64,000 nt of DNA. Origin: Bryobacterales bacterium (GTDB lineage Bacteria > Acidobacteriota > Terriglobia > Bryobacterales > Bryobacteraceae). Positions 50,901 through 58,691 of the stretch are shown here, piece by piece. Both the position numbers and the translations under genes were made by a program. The notes below the pieces were generated by a model, which was not told where the DNA came from, ran no database searches, and saw nothing but the letters and a program-made list of their open reading frames with translations. Every line of letters begins with the position of its first letter. The stretch's first letter is position 1. The DNA is taken from assembly GCA_003164035.1 (NCBI GenBank), contig PLRS01000154.1, forward strand, positions 1 to 64,000, given 5' to 3'.

Positions 50901-51674
50901 GCGCAGATTACCTCGGCATTGAACGACTTGCACGACCAGTTGAACAAGCTTCAGCAATCGGTGGGACAAGCTCAGCAGGGCAAGGCCGGTCAGGACGGCC
51001 AGTCGGTGGAAGACGCCTTGAACCGGGTGGAACAACTGCACCGCCAGATGGAACAATTGCAGGCCAACGCGGCCGGACAGCGCGGCCAACGGCAGGGGCA
51101 ACAGGGGCAGCCCTCACAAGCGGGTCAGGGTAGCCAACAAAGTCAGTCTGGGCAACCGGGGCAATCTTCGCAATCGGGACAAGCAGGCCAGCAGGGCGGC
51201 GGACAACAGGGTTCGGCGGGCAATCCAGGCGGACAATGGCAGGCGGCCGGACCGAGGGGAGGCGCATCGGGCGGACCTGGCGGCGCCAACTGGATAGACA
51301 ACGGCGTCCGCGGCCGCGATTACACCGGCCCCATCCGTCCGGAGGATGTGGACGCGTCGGCGCGCCAAACCGAGGCCAGCCTGCAGCAATTGCAGCAGCA
51401 ACTGAAAGACGATCCGAATACCGCCCGGGATATCCAGGGCCTGATCCGGGATTTGCGCCAATTCGATCCAACGGTTTACGCTAGCGATCCCTTGCTGCTG
51501 CTGCAACGGATTCAAGCGGCGATGGGTTCGGTCGAGCAGGTGGAGATCGAGCTGCGGCGCAAATTGGACCAGTCCGGCGGAGGCGCGGTGCGCAGCCCGG
51601 GAAGCGAACCGGTGCCGCAGGGCTATTCCGACGCAGTTGCGGACTACTTCCGTAAGCTCAGCAAGCAGAAGTAG
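47910..51674 (+). CDS. Giant DUF4175-like membrane protein with Gln/Gly/Ser-rich region
   Basis: About 1254 residues. Two N-terminal helices (AAAALVLTVVAVLAANHF; VFLFLGLAVALAAALIVPLI) and a third (ASALVLIWLATSGPGF) precede Ig-like periplasmic domains (KSIRVTYRFPAWIGIGD, EVAITRPGRDFKASPIEEVT) to about residue 490. A long coiled-coil, Gln-rich region follows, with repeats of Gly-Gln-Gln, Gly-Gln-Ser and Gly-Gln-Pro (roughly residues 730-830 and again near 1060-1120), ending SGGGAVRSPGSEPVPQGYSD. GGAGGCGGG precedes the ATG. It is last in the MoxR/VWA cluster; DUF4175 proteins occupy the same place in other bacteria, with unknown function. Confidence 0.85.
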   Translation: MKPLDRLSGYLSALERRLRLLAVARGVAECAAAALVLTVVAVLAANHFSFSAPSVTGARVFLFLGLAVALAAALIVPLIQLNRRRAARTAERRYPQFEERLLTFTERLEHNDQDPFLPLLAADTLRVAEQAQPREVARTSWIFSFSSAAAASALVLIWLATSGPGFLGYGTSLLWGGLPKGSMKPFYAIQVDPGNRTIRKRADQVISANLTGFSSPKVRLFAKYGSASAWEQTEMSPQPGGAGYQFLLAGVPESLDYYVEAGGVRSETYKLKVVDLPAVKSIRVTYRFPAWIGIGDVVEDPGGDLRAVAGTRADVVVRTDRPLSSGVILLDDGTKLELKPAPDGTAVATVAIDKDGMYHVAAIEGGEDVRLGEDYFIEAQKDQPPEVAITRPGRDFKASPIEEVTVAVNAKDDFGLKAVDLHYSVNGGAEKTLPLLNSKDGKTSAGTTTLALEDFKAVPGDVISVYATAKDARQSSSTDMFFIEAQPFEKNYTQSQQMGGGGAGGDQGDPQSQISERQKEIVTATFNQLKGNGAKGTDAENAAFLSSVQSKLRDQTKSLSDRMRARQLEEAGDSFKSFVTDMDKAVEAMGPAAENLKGRKWQGALAPEQQALQYLLRAEATFRDIQVAFGQQGGRGGGGGNSASRDMEGLFDLELDTEKNQYETGSSAAQAADQRQKQIDEALEKLKQLARRQQELAEQQRQNPQQTSERRWQQEMLRREAEQLQQQMQQLAQNQGSQLSRNGQQGQQQQGQQGQSGQQGQQGQQGQQGQQGQSGQSGQSGQSGQSGQQGQQGQPGKPGQQGQSAQSGQSGQQQGNDSRTRGADAQQLRQTIDRLQQALEDMRQSADSRTAGTPQGEAGAKRAADRLQEAEQMLNGLRSQQSSSEVGDLAQQAGELARKQQEFEGQMRRSFGPQNTGVTRQQAEQLAGRKDAELEDLKRLEQQMQSSVRSLMSGNRPASTKMRDALAGVQQQDVERAMQRNSGWIRNGMGEYAAMSEAQITSALNDLHDQLNKLQQSVGQAQQGKAGQDGQSVEDALNRVEQLHRQMEQLQANAAGQRGQRQGQQGQPSQAGQGSQQSQSGQPGQSSQSGQAGQQGGGQQGSAGNPGGQWQAAGPRGGASGGPGGANWIDNGVRGRDYTGPIRPEDVDASARQTEASLQQLQQQLKDDPNTARDIQGLIRDLRQFDPTVYASDPLLLLQRIQAAMGSVEQVEIELRRKLDQSGGGAVRSPGSEPVPQGYSDAVADYFRKLSKQK
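50223..50267 (+). repeat. 9-bp in-frame tandem repeat (5 x GGGCAATCC)
   Basis: Five perfect consecutive copies of GGGCAATCC, each one Gly-Gln-Ser, inside a longer impure array (about 50150-50350) of GGCCAACAA/GGGCAGCAA-type units. Slippage would change length by three residues without shifting the frame. Confidence 0.95.
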
Positions 51675-51703
51675 CAACCGCATTTGTCACGTTGCGAGCC
51701 ACC

Positions 51704-51730
51704 GTGGCGCAGGCATTCGTGCATGCCGCG
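51704..51730. repeat. Palindromic repeat family E, copy 2
   Basis: GTGGCGCAGGCATTCGTGCA then TGCCGCG, with stem GGCAT/ATGCC; it parallels copy 1 (33914) in sequence and in its position just after a stop codon. Confidence 0.65.
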
Positions 51731-51903
51731 TAGAGAGTCCGAACTGAAGTCGCCCCCGGCATTTCGCGCCGTGAAGGAAAATGAGGTGACCTGTTTTCCG
51801 TGGGGCAACCTGTTTCCATGAGCGCGGGGCGCACAGAGGGTGGGGATGAAAGTGCCGTCCGTCCCTCCACGAGTTTTCAATAATATACGTGGCACTTTCG
51901 AGA

Positions 51904-51953
51904 GTGCGGACCGATTGTCAATCGGTCCAGCCGGGCGTCTGCCCGGCTGTCCT
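51904..51953. repeat. Palindromic repeat family C, copy 2
   Basis: GGACCGATTGTCAATCGGTCC followed by GCCGGGCGTCTGCCCGGC, the same two-hairpin order as copy 1 at 39961. Confidence 0.85.
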
Positions 51954-52159
51954 CCGGCGAGATCGAAACCGGGCTCAACCCAAATACCTCTGTGAGAAAT
52001 GCGAGGTAGTTCCTGAATAGGAGTGCGTATCCGTTGGACTCAGATGCCGTCATCGACCCGGATAGCTCAATGGAACCGGGGGACATGACTCGTAGGGCGA
52101 GGAGTGGGTCCAGGGGAGAACCCTCGCAGACCCAGTAGGTCCGCGCCACAAATTCCTGC

Positions 52160-52579
52160 TTACGCCAGATCCGTTTCGGGTGCGATGCGCCGGACGAAGA
52201 CCAGAAGCACATCGCTCATTTCAGCCAGAGCGCGTCTTGCAAACTCCGGGGCAATCGTCCTGGTCACCCAATACCAGTACTGCAGTATCCGATAGTCTAG
52301 AACGAGTAGCCGATCTTCCACTGATCGCAAACCCATTCCGGCCGCATGGTCATGCAAATAGACCAGTAGACGATAGTCGCGCTCCAGAAGTATTTGAAGC
52401 GGTTCCAGTTCCGGCGCCGTAAAGACCTGCTGTCGAATCTGTTCCACCGCGAATCGGGGATCGGCTTCCGCCATGCGTGAAGGCGCTTCCGAATTGCGCA
52501 AGATCAGCACGCAACTATAACGGAACCAATACGCTAACAGGATAAGTGAGCAGCCGATGATTAAGAAACTAGCAAGCAT
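52160..52579 (-). CDS. Small membrane-anchored protein of unknown function
   Basis: A 139-residue protein: one N-terminal membrane helix (LASFLIIGCSLILLAYWFRY), then a mostly alpha-helical soluble part (FAVEQIRQQVFTAPELEPLQ, LLERDYRLLVYLHDHAAGMG, YRILQYWYWVTRTI). I do not recognise the family. Codon use is GC-neutral and the composition is clearly protein-like. No partner gene is adjacent; the epimerase at 52790 is divergent. Confidence 0.6.
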   Translation of the reverse strand: MLASFLIIGCSLILLAYWFRYSCVLILRNSEAPSRMAEADPRFAVEQIRQQVFTAPELEPLQILLERDYRLLVYLHDHAAGMGLRSVEDRLLVLDYRILQYWYWVTRTIAPEFARRALAEMSDVLLVFVRRIAPETDLA

Positions 52580-52789
52580 CCGGGATCTACTCCGCTACAC
52601 GGTCCGATCAAGAACTGCGACAACAGCCGTACTAGGACCGCTACATCAGTCTATCATCGGTTTGGAAATCAGTGCAAGCGGCAATTTTAGGCAATTTTTC
52701 GGCACGGCTGGAGGTTTTTTCGGTCCGGGCTGCGGTGGACCACCGATGGGGCGCGAAAGAGCCGATGATTAGATAAGGAGGCGAAAAAC

Positions 52790-53707
52790 GTGCATGTCGC
52801 GATCACGGGGGCGTCCGGCCTGATTGGCCGGCGGCTAGTGGAAACTCTGCTGGCACATGGACATAGCGTGAATTTGCTAAGCCGCAAGGGGAGCCTGGAA
52901 CGGGCAGGCGCCCAATCTTCGATTTGGAATCCGGAAGATGGTCCGCCATCCGCCGGGAAACTGAGCGGAGCTGATGCCGTGATCCACCTGGCGGGCGAGC
53001 CGGTGGCACAGCGATGGACGGCGACGGCGAAACGGCGCATCCACGACAGCCGGATCGTGGGAACGCGGCGCTTGGTGGAGGGGCTGGCTGGCCTGGAGCG
53101 CCGGCCGGCGATACTGATTGCGGCGTCGGCGATCGGCTACTACGGTTCCCGCGGAGATGAAATATTGGATGAATCCGCCCGGCCTGGCGGCGGTTACCTG
53201 GCGGAACTGTGTGTGGAGTGGGAGCGGGAGGCGGCCGCGGCGGAGAAGCTGGGAATACGCGTGGCGCGAATTCGCATCGGGGTAGTGCTCGATGCGGGCG
53301 GAGGGGCGCTCGGCCGCATGCTGCCGGCGTTTCGGTGGGGCGTTGGCGGGCGATTGGGCGATGGCAAGCAATGGTTGTCCTGGATTCACATAGCGGACCT
53401 GGCGGAGCTGTTCCGCCATGTGCTGGAGAATTCACTCGGAGGAGCGTGGAACGGGGTGGCACCAAACCCGGTAACGAACGCGGAGTTCACGCGCGTACTG
53501 GGGCGGGCGTTACGGCGCCCAGCGATGCTGCCGGTGCCGGCCGTGGTGTTGCGGCTTCTTTTCGGTGAGATGTCGGAAATGCTGATGGCCGGCCAGCGCG
53601 TGGTTCCCGGCGCTGCCGAAGCGGCCGGCTTCCGTTTTCTTTATCCCGAATTGGCGCCGGCGTTGAGCGACCTGTTGGATCGTGGCGCAGGCTGTCCAGC
53701 CTCCTGA
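52790..53707 (+). CDS. TIGR01777-family NAD(P)-dependent epimerase (YfcH/SulA-like)
   Basis: A 305-residue atypical SDR. The nucleotide-binding VAITGASGLIGRRLVETLLA is at the start, followed by DAVIHLAGEPVAQRWTATAK and RRIHDSRIVGTRRLVEGLAG (family landmarks), SAIGYYGSRGDEILDE (Y-G-S in place of the usual YxxxK), WLSWIHIADLAELFRHVLEN and APNPVTNAEFTRVLGRAL. The GTG start follows AAGGAGG. The family's substrate is undetermined. A long inverted repeat follows the stop. Confidence 0.92.
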   Translation: MHVAITGASGLIGRRLVETLLAHGHSVNLLSRKGSLERAGAQSSIWNPEDGPPSAGKLSGADAVIHLAGEPVAQRWTATAKRRIHDSRIVGTRRLVEGLAGLERRPAILIAASAIGYYGSRGDEILDESARPGGGYLAELCVEWEREAAAAEKLGIRVARIRIGVVLDAGGGALGRMLPAFRWGVGGRLGDGKQWLSWIHIADLAELFRHVLENSLGGAWNGVAPNPVTNAEFTRVLGRALRRPAMLPVPAVVLRLLFGEMSEMLMAGQRVVPGAAEAAGFRFLYPELAPALSDLLDRGAGCPAS

Positions 53708-53716
53708 GCTGAGAAA

Positions 53717-53805
53717 GGTGGGACAGACCATCGTCTTTCGTGGTCTGTCAGCCCCGTGCCAGGCCACAACCGCTTGACAGACGACAAACGATCATCTGTC
53801 CCACC
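53717..53805. repeat. Long inverted repeat, family D (copies 2 and 3 as a pair)
   Basis: Left arm GGTGGGACAGACCATCGTCT..., right arm ending ...ACGATCATCTGTCCCACC; the outer 11 bases are perfect and an inner hairpin CAGACCA/TGGTCTG matches the core at 24.3 kb. It sits between the convergent epimerase and GAF-ANTAR genes, where it could terminate both. Confidence 0.88.
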
Positions 53806-53835
53806 TCTGGGTCAGCCCACGCCTGTGGGAATTCG

Positions 53836-54585
53836 CTACGTAGTCGCCGTTTCTCCCTGGCGATCGATTTCCTCGCTCAGGATGATGGCTTCAGCCAGCT
53901 CTTTCATGGGACGGCGCAGACGGCGGCTCTGGTCCCGAAGCTTCAGATAGGCCTCTTCCTCGGTCAGCCCGTGGCGCAGTTGCAAGATACCCTTGGCGCG
54001 CTCCACCAGCTTGCGCGTCTCCAGTTCGCGCCGCATTTCGAGGGTCTGCTCCAGCAGGCGGGCATTTTCCTCCAGCAGCGAAGCTTTGGAAATAGCCACT
54101 CCGAGCTGCTCGCCAATGAAAACCGCCATGCCGATTTCTTCCGGACTGTGTTCGTGCGATTCGCGGTGGTGAACGTTGACCACCCCGATCACGTCGCCGC
54201 TCGACACCAGCGGCACCGAGAGCAACGCCTCATAGGTATCTTCCACCAGGCCCTGAAACATCTTGAAACGGGCGTCGCTGGTAGCGTGCGAAGACAGGGC
54301 CACCACCGATTTGTGCTCCGCCACCCAACCGGTGATGCCCTCGCCCATCTTCATGCGCAGGTTTCCCAAAGCTCCCGCGTGCGGTACCTGCGACGCACGC
54401 AGCACAACCTCCTGGCTTACCGGATCGAGCAGATAGACCAGGCAGGCATCGCACGAAGTGGCCAGGACGGTGAGGCCGACCACCTCACCCAGAATCTCGT
54501 CCAACGACCGGTTCGAGCTGACGATGCTGCTGACCTGATGGAGAATCGATACTGATGTTTTCGGCGGCGTATCCTTTTTCCCCAT
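53836..54585 (-). CDS. GAF-ANTAR RNA-binding antitermination regulator
   Basis: A 249-residue protein. The GAF sensor domain (residues about 15-165: SLDEILGEVVGLTVLATSCD, CLVYLLDPVSQEVVLRAS, GEGITGWVAEHKSVVALSS, VPLVSSGDVIGVVNVHHRES) is joined by a coiled coil (LLEENARLLEQTLEMRRELE) to a C-terminal ANTAR helix bundle (LVERAKGILQLRHGLTEEEA, YLKLRDQSRRLRRPMKELAE). ANTAR proteins bind twin hairpins in leader RNAs and prevent termination. The GAF ligand is unknown. The window's many paired hairpins make a local target conceivable but none is shown. Confidence 0.92.
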   Translation of the reverse strand: MGKKDTPPKTSVSILHQVSSIVSSNRSLDEILGEVVGLTVLATSCDACLVYLLDPVSQEVVLRASQVPHAGALGNLRMKMGEGITGWVAEHKSVVALSSHATSDARFKMFQGLVEDTYEALLSVPLVSSGDVIGVVNVHHRESHEHSPEEIGMAVFIGEQLGVAISKASLLEENARLLEQTLEMRRELETRKLVERAKGILQLRHGLTEEEAYLKLRDQSRRLRRPMKELAEAIILSEEIDRQGETATT

Positions 54586-54643
54586 TTATACAACCTAGCT
54601 GTGGGTGTGTACAGGGTCCAATCAATAATTTTTATCGAGGCAA

Positions 54644-55615
54644 TCAGCGAACCGCATTCATCAGCGCGGCGGCGCCGGCGATTCCGGCATCGGCGCCGTA
54701 GCAGGCCATGACCAGCGGGATTTCACCGGCGCGGGGATTGATCGACCATTGGGGCAGATCCGCCAGGATATCGGGAAACAGTCCGCTCATCAATTGCGCC
54801 ACGCCGCCGCCCACCACCAGGACGTCGGGATCGAGAATATCGACGACGTTGCCCAACCAGATGGCGAGCAGGTGCGCCGTCTCCCGGAGGATTTCTCCGG
54901 CCAGCGGATCGCCCTCGCGCCAGGCCTCGCCGACGTGCTCGGTCTTCACCGCCGCGGCCGCGCCCCCGGCCAGCTCGATCAGCCGCCGTCCGGCTGTCCC
55001 GGCCGTAGCCAGTTTTTCCTGCGCCCGCCGCGCAATGGCGGTGCCGGAGCACAGGGCTTCGATGCAGCCGTGCTTGCCGCAGCCGCAGACAGGGCCGTGG
55101 TAGTCGATGACGATGTGACCGCCCTCGGCCGCGCTCCCGGTGTGGCCGTGGTAGATTTGCCCGTCCAGCACAATCCCGCTTCCGATGCCGGTACCCAGGG
55201 TGGCGTAGAAGACATAGCGATATCCCCGCGCGGCGCCCCACAGCACTTCGGCCAGGCCAGCGGCGTTGGCGTCGTTATCCACGCGGGCCGGAATTCCGAA
55301 CGCCCGCCGGGTTTCGTCGGCTAAAGGGAAATTGCGCCAGCAGGGGACGTTAGGAGGGTTGAGCACCACGCCGCTGGAGGGATCGAGCGGCCCCGGCGAG
55401 CAGATTCCAATGCCGGCGACAGCCCCGCGCGCACCGGGCTCGGCCGCAAACACGGCTTCCACCGCTTCCCGCACGCCGGAAAACCCCGTCGCTGCGTCAC
55501 CTGTGGAAATCATCGGCACCCGCGTCTTCGCGGTGATGACTCCGGCGGCATCCACCAGCCCGGCGGCGACCTTGGTGCCGCCGATATCCACTCCAATGGT
55601 CATGGTTTCCGGCAT
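54644..55615 (-). CDS. ROK-family sugar kinase (glucokinase-like)
   Basis: A 323-residue ROK protein: phosphate-binding IGVDIGGTKVAAGLVD, VDNDANAAGLAEVLWGAARG (catalytic Asp in the N-D-A-N block), GTGIGSGIVLDGQIYHGHTG, GHIVIDYHG with the ROK zinc motif VCGCGKHGCIEALCSG (CxCGxxGCxE), and VLVVGGGVAQLMSG. It lacks a DNA-binding domain, so it is a kinase, probably of glucose or a related hexose. ATG 55615 (MPETMTIG) is chosen; the frame opens further upstream at 55660. Confidence 0.92.
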   Translation of the reverse strand: MPETMTIGVDIGGTKVAAGLVDAAGVITAKTRVPMISTGDAATGFSGVREAVEAVFAAEPGARGAVAGIGICSPGPLDPSSGVVLNPPNVPCWRNFPLADETRRAFGIPARVDNDANAAGLAEVLWGAARGYRYVFYATLGTGIGSGIVLDGQIYHGHTGSAAEGGHIVIDYHGPVCGCGKHGCIEALCSGTAIARRAQEKLATAGTAGRRLIELAGGAAAAVKTEHVGEAWREGDPLAGEILRETAHLLAIWLGNVVDILDPDVLVVGGGVAQLMSGLFPDILADLPQWSINPRAGEIPLVMACYGADAGIAGAAALMNAVR

Positions 55616-55748
55616 GTTTCCGTATTCCCAGCAACGAGCATGGTAACACCAAGGGAACAAACAGGCAAGGTGCGTCTGGTCAGCGAGTTACAGGGAATGC
55701 GTGGCACCTTGGGATGGGCTGGATCCCGTCGGCCAAGGGCAGACAACC

Positions 55749-55767
55749 ATGCACAAAAATGCACAAC
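55749..55767. repeat. 19-bp direct repeat, left copy
   Basis: TGCACAAAAATGCACAACG, itself made of two TGCACAA units; an identical sequence occurs at 56104-56122. Confidence 0.85.
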
Positions 55768-55813
55768 GGAGCCGCTCCGATTCGAAACCAAGAAGTAGAG
55801 CGTATGGATTACA

Positions 55814-56056
55814 ATGAAGGCAGAGATGAAACCGGAATATGTTTCCTTGCTTCTCGGGTTCGCGACGTTTCTTGGGACGCTCGCGGTTGTTGTGATCGGT
55901 TTCCTCTACAGTAATTCTCGCATCAGCGATCTTCGCGCGCACGTCGATACCCGCATCGGCGACCTGCGCCAGCACTTCGACGACCGCCTGGAACGGCTCG
56001 AAGAAGTCTTCGACGCCCGGCTGACCCGCATCGAAGAGCATCTTAGCCTGAGGTAA
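55814..56056 (+). CDS. Small TM plus coiled-coil protein
   Basis: An 80-residue protein: one membrane helix (YVSLLLGFATFLGTLAVVVI) and a heptad-patterned coiled coil (ISDLRAHVDTRIGDLRQHFD, RLERLEEVFDARLTRIEEHL). It has no known domain; small proteins of this build are frequent in acidobacterial genomes. It is flanked by two identical 19-bp direct repeats about 355 bp apart, suggesting it moved or duplicated as a unit. Confidence 0.65.
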   Translation: MKAEMKPEYVSLLLGFATFLGTLAVVVIGFLYSNSRISDLRAHVDTRIGDLRQHFDDRLERLEEVFDARLTRIEEHLSLR

Positions 56057-56103
56057 TCCCCCTCTAGCCGCCAAACAACTTTGGGTGGCAAAACCCCTGA
56101 CCT

Positions 56104-56122
56104 TGCACAAAAATGCACAACG
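56104..56122. repeat. 19-bp direct repeat, right copy
   Basis: TGCACAAAAATGCACAACG, identical to 55749-55767, on the same strand. Confidence 0.85.
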
Positions 56123-56281
56123 CCATGGGGTTGGGTTCTGCACTAATGATCGCAACTAATTTGTTTTCTAGTGCTTATCATGTGGGCAAATGGAGGGCTA
56201 ATGGGGTCAGGCTCCCGCCTGCTACGTTGTTGGGCTACCATACTCTGAAGACGCAGGCACCAATTGGACATAGGGGCGAGG

Positions 56282-58285
56282 ATGCAGGGAACGGATCGGG
56301 TGCGCAGCAACGGCATGCTGCTGGCGGCGGAATGTTGCGCGCTGGCACTGGTGACGGCGATTCTGATCTGGCCGCTGTTCCGGATCGAATACCTGGACAA
56401 CTGGGGGTCCATCGACTGCACCTTCATCGCCGCCGCGCGGTTCCTGAGGGCACATTGGCCGCATCCCCGCTGGATGCCGCTGTGGTACTGCGGGACGCGG
56501 TTCGACTACCTCTATCCACCGGCTTTACCCTATGGAACCGCGCTGCTCTCGGCTCTGTTCCGGGTCTCGACGGCGCGCGCGTATCATCTGTATACGGCGC
56601 TGTTCTACTGCCTGGGGACGGCGGGAACTTACGCGCTGGTCCGGGTGGCGAGCGGGTCGCGAGCATGGGCGGCGATCTCAGCGGCGGGTACGGCGCTGGT
56701 TTCGCCCTCTTACCTGTTCCTGAAATCGTTTCGCGACGATTCGTTTCTGCACATGCCGCAACGGCTGAACGTGCTGGTCAAATGGGGCGAAGGGCCGCAC
56801 ATGACGGCGCTCGCCTGCCTGCCGTTCGCGCTGCTGTTCTCGTGGCTGGGGATTCGAAACGGCGACCGGCGGTGGCTGGGGCTGGCGGCGGTTTCCTCCG
56901 CGCTGGTGGTGTCGAATAACTTTTACGGCGCCACGGCGCTGGCGCTGATGTTCCCGCCGCTGGCGTGGGCCTTGTGGATCACGCACCGGGATGGGCGGAT
57001 GTGGCGGCGGGCGGCGGCCATCGCGGCAATGGCATACGGGCTGACCGCCTTCTGGTTGACGCCTTCCTATCTGCGCATCACCATGGACAATCTGAAGTAC
57101 GTGGCGCTGCCTGGCGACGCCCGCTCGCGCTGGGTGGCGCTGGGGGTAGCGGTGGCGTTCGCGCTGGCGAGCGCCAAGATCGCCTACCGCAGGAAAGATC
57201 TAGCCTACCGGGTATTCGTTTGCGGCACCGCGCTCGGCGTGGCATTGAACGTGGTGGGCAATTATTACTTTGGCTTCCGCGTCAGCGGGGAGCCCCATCG
57301 CCTGGTCCCCGAGTTGGACCTGGTGCTGATTCTGCTGGCGACGGAAACGCTGCGAACCCTGGCGGATACCCGCAAACAATGGCTGCGGGTAGTAGCGTTC
57401 GCGATCGCGGCGGCTGGGCTGGCGGCGGGTTATCCATACCTGCGGAGCCCGTGGAAGGTATTTCGGGCCGATGCGGATTACCGCCGGAGAGTGGAGTACC
57501 GGGCCACGGACTGGATCGCCCGCAATCTGCCCGGCGCGCGCGTATTCGCGGCCGGCTCGATGCGGCTTTGGTACGACGCATGGCGCGGCGGCGAACAGGT
57601 GGGCGGCGGTTCCGAACAGGGGCTGGAAAACGACATGCTGGTGCTGGCGCAGTGGCAGGTGATCCACGACGGCGATGCCGACGCCGCGCGGGACATCGCC
57701 TGGCTGCAGGGGGTGGGCGCGGACGCGATTCTGATGAGCCGGGCCGACTCTCCCGAGATTTACCACGACTACCCCACGCCGGTGAAATTCGCCGGGGTCT
57801 TGCCGGCGATTTACGACGACGGGCAGGGCGACACCTTGTACCGGGTGCCGCGGCGGGCGCCGGCCCACGCACGCGTGGTGGAAACGCGGCGCATGGCTGG
57901 CCTCGCCGCGATTCCAGTCACCAACTACGATGAACCGCAGATCGAGGCGTACGCGGACGCGGTCGAACACGGGCCGGATACGCCGGTGGAGATGCGGTGG
58001 GAGGGAACGGACCAGGTCCGGGTGGGGGCGCATTTCGGCGAGGGCGAGAGCCTCGTGGTGCAGGAAAGTTTCGACCCCGCGTGGCGCGCCTGGTGCGACG
58101 GAAAACGGCTGGCGATTCGCAGGGACGTGGCCGGGAATATGCTGGTGGACGTTCCGCCGGGTGATCGGGAAGTGCGCCTGGAGTTCGCGCTGCCGTTCGA
58201 AAATGCTGTTGGTGCGGGGTTGACCGGGGTGTCGCTGGCGATGTTGCTGTTTTGTTTTTTCAGGCGAAAGCCGGGCGCCAGGTGA
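56282..58285 (+). CDS. Large polytopic membrane protein (YfhO / GT-C-like)
   Basis: About 667 residues with roughly ten to twelve membrane helices in the first 390 (for example AAECCALALVTAILIWPLFR, WLGLAAVSSALVVSNNFYG, WVALGVAVAFALASAKI) followed by a soluble beta-rich domain (IARNLPGARVFAAGSMRLWY onward, then WEGTDQVRVGAHFGEGESLV) and a last helix (GAGLTGVSLAMLLFCFF). The layout and the C-terminal Ig/YfhO-like part resemble GT-C superfamily or YfhO proteins, which transfer sugars from lipid carriers. No catalytic motif is certain. ATG 56282 is preferred over the TTG at 56264. Confidence 0.7.
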   Translation: MQGTDRVRSNGMLLAAECCALALVTAILIWPLFRIEYLDNWGSIDCTFIAAARFLRAHWPHPRWMPLWYCGTRFDYLYPPALPYGTALLSALFRVSTARAYHLYTALFYCLGTAGTYALVRVASGSRAWAAISAAGTALVSPSYLFLKSFRDDSFLHMPQRLNVLVKWGEGPHMTALACLPFALLFSWLGIRNGDRRWLGLAAVSSALVVSNNFYGATALALMFPPLAWALWITHRDGRMWRRAAAIAAMAYGLTAFWLTPSYLRITMDNLKYVALPGDARSRWVALGVAVAFALASAKIAYRRKDLAYRVFVCGTALGVALNVVGNYYFGFRVSGEPHRLVPELDLVLILLATETLRTLADTRKQWLRVVAFAIAAAGLAAGYPYLRSPWKVFRADADYRRRVEYRATDWIARNLPGARVFAAGSMRLWYDAWRGGEQVGGGSEQGLENDMLVLAQWQVIHDGDADAARDIAWLQGVGADAILMSRADSPEIYHDYPTPVKFAGVLPAIYDDGQGDTLYRVPRRAPAHARVVETRRMAGLAAIPVTNYDEPQIEAYADAVEHGPDTPVEMRWEGTDQVRVGAHFGEGESLVVQESFDPAWRAWCDGKRLAIRRDVAGNMLVDVPPGDREVRLEFALPFENAVGAGLTGVSLAMLLFCFFRRKPGAR

Positions 58286-58327
58286 GGGGTGATTAACCGA
58301 TCTGGGGACTTCGAAGTTCGGGCATGG

Positions 58328-58414
58328 CAACCGCTCCCTGACGGTCGCGGCTCGGTTAAGAATGCCGCGAGTTTTCAGTCACTTACCGAGCCGCGACCGT
58401 AAGGGAGCGGTTGC
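58328..58414. repeat. Palindromic repeat family A, copy 4
   Basis: Left arm CAACCGCTCCCTGACGGTCG then CGGCTCGG; right arm CCGAGCCGCGACCGTAAGGG then AGCGGTTG; loop about 33 bases, longest of the set. Confidence 0.92.
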
Positions 58415-58487
58415 CACGCCCCAGGTGAGTCCAGTCCGCTGAGTGTCACGCATTTGTGTATAGTCATTGTGTAGGCATCCAGAGGCT

Positions 58488-58691
58488 ATGGCGGATATGG
58501 GAGCAAAGGAAACAACGGCGCGCGGCGAGACGATCAACGTCAGGGAAGCCGAATCGGTGCTGCTGGATCGGCGCTATTTCGCACTGTCCGAAGAGGCGTT
58601 CCAGCGGTTCACTAAGGTCCTCGATAGCCCGCCGAAGGACAACCCGAAGCTGCGGCGCCTGCTTCAGACGAAAGCGCCCTGGGACCGATGA
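58488..58691 (+). pseudogene. Truncated DUF1778 (TacA-type) antitoxin
   Basis: This 67-residue frame contains the C-terminal half of DUF1778 antitoxins: VLLDRRYFALSEEAFQRFTK and DSPPKDNPKLRRLLQTKAPW. That part wraps the GNAT toxin in TacAT systems. The N-terminal ribbon-helix-helix DNA-binding half (about 45 residues) is missing and replaced by a short hydrophilic lead. Its stop overlaps the next ATG by 4 nt, the normal TacA-TacT junction. It is the degraded 5' half of a broken system, although a free toxin-binding tail could still act as an anti-toxin peptide. Confidence 0.8.

Larger units (their letters stand above)
51675..52159. other. Intergenic region with repeats E2 and C2
   Basis: After the DUF4175 stop there is a family E hairpin (51704-51730), unremarkable sequence, and a family C double hairpin (51904-51953). 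A minus-strand frame (51877-52212) is open but I see no convincing protein in it. No other gene is supported. Confidence 0.55.

Noticed and set aside
51877-52212. 111-codon minus-strand frame
   Set aside because: Its end runs through a family C repeat and its start overlaps the better-supported gene at 52160; the middle looks slightly protein-like but no family is seen.
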